From Aurantiochytrium sp. KH105 (Eukaryota > Sar > Bigyra > Thraustochytrida > Thraustochytriidae), in the NCBI GenBank assembly GCA_003116975.1, contig BGKB01000026.1, positions 558,001 to 622,000 of the forward strand: a DNA stretch of 64,000 nucleotides, in the 5' to 3' direction. Position 1 is the first letter of the stretch; the number at the start of each line of letters is the position of its first letter. Made by a program: the position numbers and the translations under genes. Below the pieces are notes generated by a model. The model made no database searches. It had not been told where the DNA came from and saw nothing but the letters and a program-made list of their open reading frames with translations. Of the stretch, positions 56,092 to 64,000 are shown one piece after another.

Positions 56092-59000
56092 ATGGCGACC
56101 GCGACGCCGACGAGGACAATGCGTGAGGAAGACGCCACGACGGGCGAGCTCGTGTACGGCGAGATCGTCGTCATTGACAAGATGGGCGAGCAGGGCGACC
56201 GCCTTCCGTTCTACGGAAGGGCTCTCATTGGACGCACCGAGGACTGCGACATCCGCATCAACCTGCCGTACGTATCGCGTAAGCACGCCCTAATCTGCAT
56301 CGACGAGAATGGCAACGTGTCAATGCGAAACCTCGCCAAGCGCAACATGACAATGGTCAACAACGTTGGCGTCGATGACGAGGTCGTGCTCGCCTCTGGC
56401 GACGTGGTGACCATTGCGGACCGCAGGTTCGAGTGGGTTGGCTCTGACGCATTTTTGCGCTCTAGCAAGGACGTCGTCAGCGTCAAACCAAAGCAGCGCG
56501 GCAATGGCGCCAAGAATAAGTCCAAGACGCCCAAGACACCCAAGGCCGCCCCCCCTCCCGTACCTTCGGAAAATCGCTCGGCGCTCAAGGAGAAGAGCAG
56601 CAGCGTTCTGAACCGGGCCGACAGTAGCAGTGATGAAGCGGCGCGCGAAAAGGCCTTGGAGGCCAGCCGGGTCGTGGACGACATTTTCGGCGTCCTGAAG
56701 GCGACCCCGCGCCCCAAAAAGGGCGGCCAGAGTGCCAAAAAGAAGAACGACAAGTCCGCCAGCAAGCCGCGTGCACTGCCCACGCCGCTCCGCAAGGGCA
56801 TTCAGCAGCATAGAGGAGAGCAGACACCAGCGAAGGACAGCCAAACCGACGCAGACAAATCCAACAAGAGCAGAGCTGGCGAGGACCAGGAGAACCGCAC
56901 TGCCGCGGCCTCCGAGACGGACAACAGTGCCGTCACCAGCGAAGAGGAGGGACTCGCTCCTTCCGTCTTTGCTGACAACAAGAAGAACGCTGCGAAGAAG
57001 AGCGCTCTTGCGACCCCGGTGCGCGAGGAAATCCGCCAGCGCGGCAACAAGAACCAAGGTGACATCTTTGCCAAGAAGAAGAGCGTTCTTGCCACCCCTG
57101 TGCGTGAGGAAATCCGCCAGCGCGGCAACAAGAACCAAGGTGACATCTTTGCCAAGAAGAAGAGCGCTCTTGCCACCCCTGTGCGTGAGGAGATCCGTCA
57201 GCGCGGCAACAAGACCGAGGCTGATGTCTTTGCCAAGAAGAAGAGCGCGCTTGCCACGCCTGTGCGTGAAGAAATTCGTCAGCGTAACACCAAGGCGCAG
57301 GCCGATGTCTTTGCCAAGAAGAAGAGCGCGCTTGCCACCCCTGTGCGTGAAGAAATTCGTCAGCGTAACACAAAGGCGCAGGCCGATGTCTTTGCCAAGA
57401 AGAAAAGTGCTCTCGCCACCCCTGTGCGCGAGGAGATCCGTGCGCAAAAGCCTCGTGCCGAGAAGCAAGAGCTGAAAAAGGTCTTGGCCACGCCTCTGCG
57501 CAAGCAAATCGAGTCCGAAGAGCGCTTTGCCGGTTTGCCGGCCTCCGCTGCCCGCTTCCTCAAGAGGACTCCTGGCGATGCCGTTGCGGACGCCATTCGG
57601 GCCGCCGCCGATGACGACTCAGATAGCGAAGCTTCCGAGTCCGGAACTGAGCACGAGCAATCGGAGCATGAGACCTACGCTGCTGCCGATAATGTGGAGG
57701 CCGATGGGGAGGAGCTGCTTGAGACGGGTGGCGACGCTGCGGACGACGAGCGGGCGGCCATCAATGCGCAGCTTGTCGCTCGTGGATACGAAGTCTCTCG
57801 CTACGAGGACTGGTCCATCGACGAGCTTACGCAGCGCCTTCGATCGGCAACCTTGCAGGACGATCTCGTCTCCGCGTACAACGAAACGGATAACGAAGAG
57901 TACGATGGTGACTATGCCGACGAAGACTACGAAGAAGACCTCGAAGATGGCGAGGCATCGGCCTGCGAGACGCCGAAAAAGCCGGTTGTCTTTCAGGGCA
58001 AGCACAAGGTCTTCAACACGCCTGGCGATACGCCCAAGTCTACAGTCTCTGGCGCCGTTGCTCACTGGACATACTCGGATTACGAGCGCGACGATGATGA
58101 AGTCTCGGATGGCGCCTCGACCGTCTCGTTGAACCACGTTGCACAGGAACAAGACGAAATGAGCGCCGCGGGTGAAGATGAGGCCGAGGACGGCGTCGTC
58201 AAGCAGGCTGACAAGGAGTCCGACGCTACTGCATCCAACGAGGAGGAAGACGAGGGGGAAGTGGTTATTGTCGACAGTGAGAGTGTGGAGGAGAACGGAG
58301 CTGACGCTAAAGACGACACGCAAGAAAAGGACGAAACTTTGGCCGACGTCGATGATGTCGTGGCACAGCTTTCGAACCAGCTCGAGGCCGCGGTAACTAT
58401 TGAAGACGAGGAAGAGGGCAATGCCTCAATGGCGGCGAGCGAGCATGATGAAGCGGAAGACACGGAAGAAATCATGGAAACCGCGTCGCCGCTGCCATCT
58501 CCGGAAAAGGAGAACACCGTTTCACTCGATCAGGATCAAGAGTCTGTTGAGGACGTCACGGAGACAAACGAACGCGCCAACGAGGAGTCCATGGCTCAGG
58601 ACCAGGCCGAAAGCCTTGCAGCAGAGCTGGAAAAGATTTCTGTCCAAGAGCAACAAGGAGACGAGGAAGTCGTCGACGTTAAGAAATCCGAAGAGGAAGC
58701 TGATGAAGAGGCTGATGAGGAGATTTCTCCTGTGCCGGCTCGTCGCAAGTCGATGCGCTTGGCCAAGACGGAAGAGGTCAAGGTTGACGAGTCAGAGAGC
58801 GAGGACGATCAAGAAGAGGATGATGAAGAGGAAGAGGAGACCGCCCCGGCTCCAGTGCCTGCCCGCCGCAAGTCTCTGCGTCTCGCCAAGGCAGAGGATG
58901 AGGCTGCGGCCAAGGACGACGAGGAGGACGACGACGATGAAGAGGACGACGACGTCAGCGAAGACAGCAAAGTGCTCGACCAAGCTCTCGTCGCGAAGTG

Positions 59001-59568
59001 CGGAGCTTTCAAGGTGACCGAACTTCGGGAGTTCCTGAAGCAGGCCGACCTCGAGTCCAAGGGCAAAAAGGCGGAGCTCGTGGAGCGCCTCGCGTTGCAC
59101 ATCGAGAATCTGTCTGCTGAGGCCCGCGACCAGTTTTTCTCGGACAGCGCCTCCGAGACTGGCGAGACCGCCGAGGACGACGATACGCCTCGCCGTACAA
59201 TTTTGATTCCCTCTATGCTCAAGGTTGCAGAGCTCAAGGACGAACTTGCATCTCGCGGTCTCGAGGCCAAGGGCCGCAAGGCGGAACTTGCGGCGCAGCT
59301 GCAAGAAGCCATCATTGAGGACGAGCGTAAGCACGTCGAAAAGTCTGATGATGGCGAGGTCTTTATCAAGGAGAACCACGAGATGCTCTGGCGCCCGGTG
59401 GCTCGCGAGCTCGGTGGCGAGCTGTGCCCAGCAGTGGTGGTGGGCTTCTTGCCACCCACTGATGAGGATCCATACGAGATGTTTCGCATCCGTTTCCTCG
59501 ATGGTGATGTCGAGGACCTTGAGCCAGAGGAGCTCGCAGCAGCATGCGAGGCTTTTGCCGAGCTCTAG
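56092..59568 (+). CDS. FHA / TPxR-repeat / double-SAP chromatin protein (Ki-67-like layout)
   Basis: 1158 residues. An FHA phosphothreonine-binding domain (about 20-120) has GRTEDCDIRIN..VSRKHA. A single TPLRKG site (Thr231) is followed by a tandem array with six identical LATPVREEIR cores. Their threonines at 308, 335, 362, 389, 416 and 443 repeat every 27 residues, with a divergent LATPLRKQI at 467. Every core is a full CDK consensus (T-P-x-R). Further on, KPVVF at 630-634 fits a PP1-binding RVxF motif. Long acidic stretches and two copies of PARRKS(M/L)RLAK (about 882 and 923) follow. Two SAP DNA-binding motifs lie near 973-1001 and 1043-1071, and a Tudor-like end at about 1090-1158 (RIRFLDGDVEDLEPEEL). 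Probably a cell-cycle-controlled chromatin protein (inference). ATG 56092 is chosen over an upstream GC-rich open frame. Confidence 0.82.
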   Translation: MATATPTRTMREEDATTGELVYGEIVVIDKMGEQGDRLPFYGRALIGRTEDCDIRINLPYVSRKHALICIDENGNVSMRNLAKRNMTMVNNVGVDDEVVLASGDVVTIADRRFEWVGSDAFLRSSKDVVSVKPKQRGNGAKNKSKTPKTPKAAPPPVPSENRSALKEKSSSVLNRADSSSDEAAREKALEASRVVDDIFGVLKATPRPKKGGQSAKKKNDKSASKPRALPTPLRKGIQQHRGEQTPAKDSQTDADKSNKSRAGEDQENRTAAASETDNSAVTSEEEGLAPSVFADNKKNAAKKSALATPVREEIRQRGNKNQGDIFAKKKSVLATPVREEIRQRGNKNQGDIFAKKKSALATPVREEIRQRGNKTEADVFAKKKSALATPVREEIRQRNTKAQADVFAKKKSALATPVREEIRQRNTKAQADVFAKKKSALATPVREEIRAQKPRAEKQELKKVLATPLRKQIESEERFAGLPASAARFLKRTPGDAVADAIRAAADDDSDSEASESGTEHEQSEHETYAAADNVEADGEELLETGGDAADDERAAINAQLVARGYEVSRYEDWSIDELTQRLRSATLQDDLVSAYNETDNEEYDGDYADEDYEEDLEDGEASACETPKKPVVFQGKHKVFNTPGDTPKSTVSGAVAHWTYSDYERDDDEVSDGASTVSLNHVAQEQDEMSAAGEDEAEDGVVKQADKESDATASNEEEDEGEVVIVDSESVEENGADAKDDTQEKDETLADVDDVVAQLSNQLEAAVTIEDEEEGNASMAASEHDEAEDTEEIMETASPLPSPEKENTVSLDQDQESVEDVTETNERANEESMAQDQAESLAAELEKISVQEQQGDEEVVDVKKSEEEADEEADEEISPVPARRKSMRLAKTEEVKVDESESEDDQEEDDEEEEETAPAPVPARRKSLRLAKAEDEAAAKDDEEDDDDEEDDDVSEDSKVLDQALVAKCGAFKVTELREFLKQADLESKGKKAELVERLALHIENLSAEARDQFFSDSASETGETAEDDDTPRRTILIPSMLKVAELKDELASRGLEAKGRKAELAAQLQEAIIEDERKHVEKSDDGEVFIKENHEMLWRPVARELGGELCPAVVVGFLPPTDEDPYEMFRIRFLDGDVEDLEPEELAAACEAFAEL
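56992..57477 (+). repeat. 81-bp coding tandem repeat, six copies
   Basis: Six in-frame copies of an 81-bp unit (27 residues; the first is one lysine shorter), each carrying a TPVR site. The later copies are almost identical at DNA level, which suggests ongoing unequal exchange or conversion. Confidence 0.92.
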
Positions 59569-59742
59569 GTAAAAGCTCAAGTTGACTTTGGGCCATAGAC
59601 TTCGCTCATCGTATGCAACAACAACAATGAATGATCTTTTTCTTTTTTCTGATTCATTCTCGACGGAAACTTTGCAAGTTGAGCACGATGCATGAATCTC
59701 CATAAGCCTAGGCCTTGTAAGAGTCTCAACAATCGGCCCGGA

Positions 59743-60091
59743 TCAAGACTTCTCCAGTCTGCTCAGAAAATCTAATTCCATTTTATTGTCATCGACCTGG
59801 ATCTCAATGTACGCTTTGGCGTCCCCAGACGTCTCCACCAGCATGGATTTGACGCGAACGTGCGCAGCTTTGCGCATATCTTTGCGCCAAATGGGTCTCC
59901 ATAAAGAGTTTTGCTCTTCGACAGGTGAAATGGGAGGTCTCTTCTCCTGAGCGTTTGACACTCATCCCAAGGAAATAAAGGAGCGAAAGAGAAAGAAAAG
60001 AAGTCACGTTTAGTTCTTCCATTCGACAATTCAATTCAGGCACTCTCCCACTTCCAAAAGGTGGAGATGCTAAATTAGATCGTGGTTTCAT
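59743..60091 (-). CDS. Candidate small two-exon gene
   Basis: Tentative. An open segment at 59946-59743 ends in a stop and reads like protein (LWRPIWRKDMRKAAHVRVKS, AKAYIEIQVDDNKMELDF), but has no in-frame ATG near its start. Placing a 61-bp intron (60007-59947, GTGACT...CGCTCAG with a strong pyrimidine tract) joins it in phase 0 to an upstream exon from ATG 60091 (MKPRSNLASPPFGSGR). The product would be 95 residues with no known family. It lies between the convergent FHA gene and the HPAT-like gene, so it could instead be 3' UTR of the latter or chance. Confidence 0.3.
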
Positions 60092-60145
60092 TTCGTCTGC
60101 CCGTAAGAGAATTTATATTCTCGTGCAAGACGCTCTCTCTTTCAC

Positions 60146-61531
60146 TCAGATAGCTGGGATGATCGAGTTGAGAAGGTGTTTGGTGTGCTTGTGCGACTCG
60201 TGAAGAATCATGGAGTGTGCGAGGTTGATTTTGCGTCCTTGCGAGGGGCAAACCTTGGACTTGAAGGCCGCCAGCGCATCGTTGATGGCAGGAACGAGCG
60301 CACGCAACACTGCATAGTCCTTGCGCTGCAGACTAGGATCTCGCAAATTCGCAAAGAATACGTCTGAGAGCTTTGGTGGCTCTACCAGAAGCGGACTCTC
60401 GCACTCGAGAATCCAATCCTGAGACCCGCGCGCTTGCATCCAATACTTACTGAACGAGTATGTGTGGCGGGACACTGCCTCGTTGTACTGTCCCGGTCGC
60501 ATGAATTCGGATGCATTGTTTACGTTGTAAGGCCCACCGCGCGTCTCCTGCACATGGTAACGCTGGCAGTAATGCACAAAGACGGTCTCGTCATCCATGC
60601 GGACATTTTTGGTGATCATGCAGGTGCGCATGAGATTCGTCTCGAGCGTTTGTTTCATGCCCAGCAATACAAGGCTGATCATGTAAGCATACATGTCGGA
60701 TTCAATGCCATCATAGAACTTGTGTGTCGCGGGCATGACGCTAATCCATACGGGAAGAAGTTCCTGCCAGTCCGATTTTGACATGAAATACGGAGCCCCT
60801 CCTTCGTAAATCGTCTGCGACAAGGGACGGAGCCTAGGGCCAAAGGTTGAGCAGTCGCCAATGTTGCCGGCAACGTGCGACTCGCAAATCTCCTTGCCCC
60901 AAGATACCCACTTGCTTCCGAGCGAGTAAAAGGCAGAGACTGGCGTGTGATGATCCACCTTTTCGAGCGTGCTAGCTGGGATAGCGTGCAGAAAGACAAA
61001 GTCTGGGTCGAGGACACCATAGATTGTGTCCTCTGGAGTGGGCTGCGTGGCAAAGAATTTAATGAGCGCAGTAGGCCGGTTGAACATGACATACTTTACG
61101 CCGTTGACGGTATCGTTCTTCTCTGTGAACCATACATCAAAGCGCGCAAGGTCACTTGGGCTTTGGATGCTCGTCTGCATCATGGCTGCGCGGCGCTCGT
61201 CGTCGTCTGTACAGCCGGACACGATGCGCGTGAGGCGCCCGGGCTGACCATGTTTGGACCAAGAGAAATCCAGAGTGAGCGCCTGGATTAGCTGATACCT
61301 GTACGAGCTGTGGCCTCCGCACCCGACATTGTACATCAGATGCACGCGTGGATATGGTTTGGAGACACGCATTGAGCCAACGTTTGCCCGATTCTTTCTC
61401 ATCTTTGTCTTTGCCGAGCTCGCTTCTTGCGTCAGAGTAACGTCATGCAGATACAGAATCGACGAGATCAAAGACATAAATGCGAGCAATAAAGCGCCCA
61501 AGAACGCCCTGCGAGCGAGAGACGCGTTCAT
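60146..61531 (-). CDS. Hydroxyproline/serine O-glycosyltransferase-like protein
   Basis: 461 residues. It resembles the HPAT / peptidyl-serine alpha-galactosyltransferase (SERGT) group, Golgi enzymes that add arabinose or galactose to hydroxyproline or serine of secreted glycoproteins. A single N-terminal anchor (AFLGALLLAFMSLISSILYLH, about 9-29) gives type II topology. The family opening 'vh..ysv.c' appears as VHLMYNVGCGGHSSYRYQLI, followed by GRLTRIVSGC. The metal-binding acid motif lies in YGVLDPDFVFL (about 170). Later blocks include SFYSLGSKW, GGAPYFMSKSDW and the aromatic end of the fold. Length fits. The donor sugar cannot be told. The ATG at 61531 is the natural start. Divergent from the Rieske gene. 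Confidence 0.78.
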   Translation of the reverse strand: MNASLARRAFLGALLLAFMSLISSILYLHDVTLTQEASSAKTKMRKNRANVGSMRVSKPYPRVHLMYNVGCGGHSSYRYQLIQALTLDFSWSKHGQPGRLTRIVSGCTDDDERRAAMMQTSIQSPSDLARFDVWFTEKNDTVNGVKYVMFNRPTALIKFFATQPTPEDTIYGVLDPDFVFLHAIPASTLEKVDHHTPVSAFYSLGSKWVSWGKEICESHVAGNIGDCSTFGPRLRPLSQTIYEGGAPYFMSKSDWQELLPVWISVMPATHKFYDGIESDMYAYMISLVLLGMKQTLETNLMRTCMITKNVRMDDETVFVHYCQRYHVQETRGGPYNVNNASEFMRPGQYNEAVSRHTYSFSKYWMQARGSQDWILECESPLLVEPPKLSDVFFANLRDPSLQRKDYAVLRALVPAINDALAAFKSKVCPSQGRKINLAHSMILHESHKHTKHLLNSIIPAI

Positions 61532-62109
61532 GTTTCCGCGCCCGCTGGCATCGATTGACAGCGAATTCGCGGTCCCCTTTTTCCGCCCAAGGCCCGAGCC
61601 GTCAAAGACAACGACAAAGGCAAAAGCGAGCTTGCGCTTGCTGCTCGGCGCCCGCTGCTCGGCTCTGTTGCTCTTAGTAAGCTTGCGTCAAAAGCTTGGA
61701 CGCAGGCAACCTCGCTGTACCGCGACGTGCTCCCAGAGCGAGCGTCGCTGTCGCGATTTTGCTGTCGCGATCTCGCTGTCGCGGCCGGAGCGGCTGCAGA
61801 TTCCCCTTGGCCACGAGGCGCGCGAGGCGCGCAAGGCGGGCGGGGCCGGCGCTCCTCCCTTCCCGCGAGGCGCCAGGCCGTTGCAGCCCGGCCGCGCCTG
61901 GGCCGTTCGAGGTCTGCTCGACTTGTGCTTGGGCGCTTTGGCGAGGAAGAGCCTGGTATGCAGATCGTCAATCTAACCTCGCGCGGCCAGGTTGGGCTCG
62001 CCGCCGCGGCGCAGACCGTCTCGGCGCGGAGAACGCGAAGGCCTCTCCCCGCGCCCGGCGCCCGGCCGGACACCGCGCGCAAAGCGCGCAAAGCGCGAGC
62101 CGAGGCGGC
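61532..62109. other. Divergent promoter region, GC-rich
   Basis: 578 bp between the glycosyltransferase-like and Rieske gene starts. TCGCTGTCGCGA-type direct repeats occur at 61745-61785. No gene is seen; the Rieske frame is open upstream to 61696 but with no ATG before 62110. Confidence 0.5.
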
Positions 62110-63237
62110 ATGGCGGAGCGGCATGGCGCCGCCAAGCTTTCCAGGCTCGACACGCCGCCGCTCGTGAAGGAGTACCGCGCGCGCGCGGAGCAGCAGAGCG
62201 AGGTGTCGCTGGCGCCGCTGCGGCTGGACGACGACGGCGACGACGGCGAGCTGGCAGGCTTCGCGCCCTTCCCGGCGTACGAAGAACCGTCGCCAGAGGG
62301 GGCCGCGAGCCGGGCTGCTGCTGGCGGCTCGCGTGTCTTACGGCCGCGGAAGCCGGACGCGAACAAGCTCGCGGTGCTGCGCGGCATCGCGCAGGACGGA
62401 GGTGATGACGCCCCGGGCCACGCCAAGGACGAGCCTGCGCGAATTATCACCCAAAGCAACGGAGTGAGGTCCTCGAGCGGGGCGAGGTCGACTTTCGGGC
62501 CGTCGGCCACGCCGAGCGCGACTTTTGGAGCGAGCGGCGCGAAGGCGGCTGCGACGAGCCAGCGAGCGCGGCCGGGAGCTCTGCGCATCGACACATTCAC
62601 GCCACCTCGCGAGGCGGACAAGTCAGAGAGCGACGGGTACGCGTCGTCGCCCAATTCGCTGACGGCGTGCTCGCGATCGACGACGGAATTCGGCAAGGCT
62701 ATCTTCGAGGTGAGCGCGCTTGACCTCAATGAAGACCAGACGCAGCACGTAATGTATTTTGGGAGCGGGATCCAGGCATCCGAGCTTGTGGACAGCTCGA
62801 CGCAGCCTCCGCAGTACAAGGAGCAGTATACGGTAACGGGTCAAACGCGAAAGGTCAAGTTGAAGCGAGAAGGTCCGCCGCTAGGAAAGAAAGTGAATGT
62901 TAATGGCCACGATCTGGCGCTCTTCAAGTACAAGGGCAAATTCTTTGCCATCAAGAACAAGTGCTGCCATCAGGGTGGGCCCCTTTTCCAGGGCGATATT
63001 GAAGACATCGGCTCCACGCCGTATGGGCCGCGGGTGGGCATTGTTGGACGGCGTGGAACGAATCCTTGTGTTGCCTGTCCCTGGCACGGCTGGCGATTTG
63101 ATCTTCGGACGGGCAAGTGCCTCAACAAGGAAGAGTTCAGTCAAGAGATCTACCCGTGCCGAGTCGTCGGTGGCGAAGTCCAGGTTGGCTTTGATGCTTT
63201 TGATGAGTCTGCATTCAAAGATGATGCTGACTTTTAG
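62110..63237 (+). CDS. Rieske [2Fe-2S] domain protein
   Basis: 375 residues. The C-terminal 120 residues form a Rieske-type iron-sulfur domain. Ligands are C285-x-H287 (KCCHQGGPL) and C323-P-W-H326 (CVACPWHGWRFDLRTG), so the cluster site is complete. The loop between ligands is long (35 residues, with GSTPYGPRVGIVGRRGTNP). No transmembrane anchor or oxygenase catalytic domain is present, so this is not the bc1 Rieske subunit nor an oxygenase. It resembles small soluble Rieske proteins such as RFESD-like ones. The N-terminal 230 residues are low-complexity, Ser/Ala/Thr-rich, with no visible domain. A role in electron transfer is likely; the partner is unknown. ATG 62110 is chosen; a second ATG lies five codons on, out of frame. 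Confidence 0.85.
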   Translation: MAERHGAAKLSRLDTPPLVKEYRARAEQQSEVSLAPLRLDDDGDDGELAGFAPFPAYEEPSPEGAASRAAAGGSRVLRPRKPDANKLAVLRGIAQDGGDDAPGHAKDEPARIITQSNGVRSSSGARSTFGPSATPSATFGASGAKAAATSQRARPGALRIDTFTPPREADKSESDGYASSPNSLTACSRSTTEFGKAIFEVSALDLNEDQTQHVMYFGSGIQASELVDSSTQPPQYKEQYTVTGQTRKVKLKREGPPLGKKVNVNGHDLALFKYKGKFFAIKNKCCHQGGPLFQGDIEDIGSTPYGPRVGIVGRRGTNPCVACPWHGWRFDLRTGKCLNKEEFSQEIYPCRVVGGEVQVGFDAFDESAFKDDADF

Positions 63238-63266
63238 CTGGCTAGCTAGCTAGCTAGCTAGCTAGC
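63236..63266 (+). repeat. GCTA tetranucleotide tract at Rieske stop
   Basis: About seven GCTA units start right at the TAG stop codon of the Rieske gene. They are self-complementary. Confidence 0.85.
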
Positions 63267-63401
63267 ATCGAGGATCATGCAAATGAAAGGAAGAGTGTCA
63301 AAGAGAACGGAATTGGAAATTGCGTCAGAAAAGGGGGATGCGGAGGCCTAAGAAAAAGAAAAAGCACAGCAAAGGAAGGAATAGGAAGGGAGAGAATATC
63401 T

Positions 63402-64000
63402 CTACAACGTCATATTGCAGCTTTCGCGAGCTGGCTTGCGCTGGAGAGTACATGTCTCGTTCTCTTTTTCTTCCATTTCTTTCCGTTGAACACGCACTTT
63501 CTTCTGCAGTGTCCAAGGCGAGCAGGCTGGCTGGCATGCCGGTATGCTGGCTGGCCGGTTTCGCACGTCACCGAGCTCCAGATGCAAGATCCTATGATTA
63601 TGAAAACACAATGTACGAAAAAGAAAATTTGCGCGTAAGCTTCTGATCTGGAAAACGAGTGTCATGCATGCAAAGTAGAAACTCACCTTTTGAATCTCCT
63701 CGATGGTGCGTCGATCGCGCGCGACGGTGCCAAGTTTGGTGACAGCGTCCTGGGGTGCTGCGGCAGGGGGTTCGTCCACACGAATCCTCTTGCGGGGGTT
63801 GGCAGAAGGAGCATCGCCGTCCTGGCCGACGCGCGCTTCGGCGTCGGCCATGACCTTGGCGTCGCGCTTCTCGCGCGTGGAATGGCCTGGTTTGAAGAGC
63901 GTGATAAAGGTGCCAATATAGGCGCCCATGTCCTTTTTGCTCGACTCCGGGACGAGACCGAAATCATCTGCTGCCTCGTTGATAATATACCGCTTGTCCT
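63402..64000 (-). CDS. 5'-truncated unknown gene, last two exons
   Basis: The protein enters from beyond the window edge. The exon 64000-63687 reads, in frame from 63998, DKRYIINEAADDFGLVPESS and on through MGAYIGTFITLFKPGHSTREK (spanning 63929), an NLS-like NPRKRIRVDEPP, and ends RRTIEEIQK. A strong donor AAAAG|GTGAGT follows. The best acceptor in phase is CACTGCAG at 63504, giving a last exon 63503-63402 (KKVRVQRKEMEEKENE... to a TAG). The frame also stays open through the intron, so retention or a different acceptor is possible. I do not recognise the family. The NLS-like patch hints at a nuclear protein. Confidence 0.55.
   Translation of the reverse strand, partial: DKRYIINEAADDFGLVPESSKKDMGAYIGTFITLFKPGHSTREKRDAKVMADAEARVGQDGDAPSANPRKRIRVDEPPAAAPQDAVTKLGTVARDRRTIEEIQKVSFYFACMTLVFQIRSLRANFLFRTLCFHNHRILHLELGDVRNRPASIPACQPACSPWTLQKKVRVQRKEMEEKENETCTLQRKPARESCNMTL
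63504..63686 (-). other. Predicted 183-bp phase-0 intron
   Basis: The donor GTGAGT after AAAAG is convincing. The acceptor CACTGCAG|AAGAAAG is the best match at a length similar to the LCB2 introns, but an earlier TTTTCCAG at about 63645 is also in phase. Confidence 0.5.

Noticed and set aside
1..64000. tRNA, rRNA, CRISPR arrays, transposases, viral genes
   Set aside because: No A/B-box pair with a cloverleaf, no rRNA-like segment, no regularly spaced palindromic array and no transposase, integrase or capsid-like protein could be supported by eye.

Overview
The window is nuclear DNA of a GC-rich, intron-poor, flagellated protist. A thraustochytrid (Labyrinthulomycetes, stramenopile) or close relative fits best. 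This is inferred from long intron-free reading frames, a few short introns with GT..AG ends (one with a TACTAAC branch site), axonemal proteins (DRC4/GAS8, a MORN/EF-hand protein), a DGAT2 lipid enzyme, a class II photolyase and a mitochondrial calcium uniporter pore. No species can be named from the sequence alone. Many open frames begin upstream at TTG or GTG. I placed starts at the first sensible ATG.

Layout, left to right. 1-9 kb: an ankyrin-type protein with a C-terminal CaaX-like end, then serine palmitoyltransferase LCB2 (minus strand, three exons, which I reconstructed), then an FN3/WW/EF-hand/SAM protein. 9-15 kb: replication factor Mcm10 (minus), a tandem two-domain MazG-like NTP pyrophosphatase, and an MCU pore subunit. 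15-23 kb: a DGAT2-type acyltransferase fused to a duplicated multi-span membrane module, DRC4, and an SFT2-family vesicle protein. 23-30 kb: a coiled-coil tandem-PH protein, an unrecognised protein, and a NIPA-type Mg transporter. 30-35 kb: class II CPD photolyase converging on an alpha/beta hydrolase. A 247-bp unit that spans both gene ends is tandemly triplicated between them. 35-48 kb: a type II membrane protein, a MORN/EF-hand protein, a small ankyrin protein with a poly-Ser tract, an NCKX exchanger, and a seven-span protein with an EGF-like N-terminus. 48-64 kb: a myosin-head-like protein with all nucleotide-binding motifs decayed, the ribonucleotide reductase large subunit, an FHA/TPxR-repeat/double-SAP nuclear protein, a candidate small two-exon gene, a hydroxyproline/serine O-glycosyltransferase-like protein, a Rieske protein, and a 5'-truncated unknown gene.

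Genes are mostly in convergent and divergent pairs. Convergent gaps are small (40-640 bp). Start-side gaps are 0.5-2 kb, GC-rich, and full of 4-8 bp microsatellites. Themes are DNA replication and repair (Mcm10, RNR, photolyase, a nucleotide-pool pyrophosphatase), lipids (LCB2, DGAT2-like, hydrolase), calcium and ion handling (MCU, NCKX, EF-hand proteins, NIPA) and cilium/secretory functions. There is no operon logic, mobile element, CRISPR array, rRNA or tRNA that I could support.
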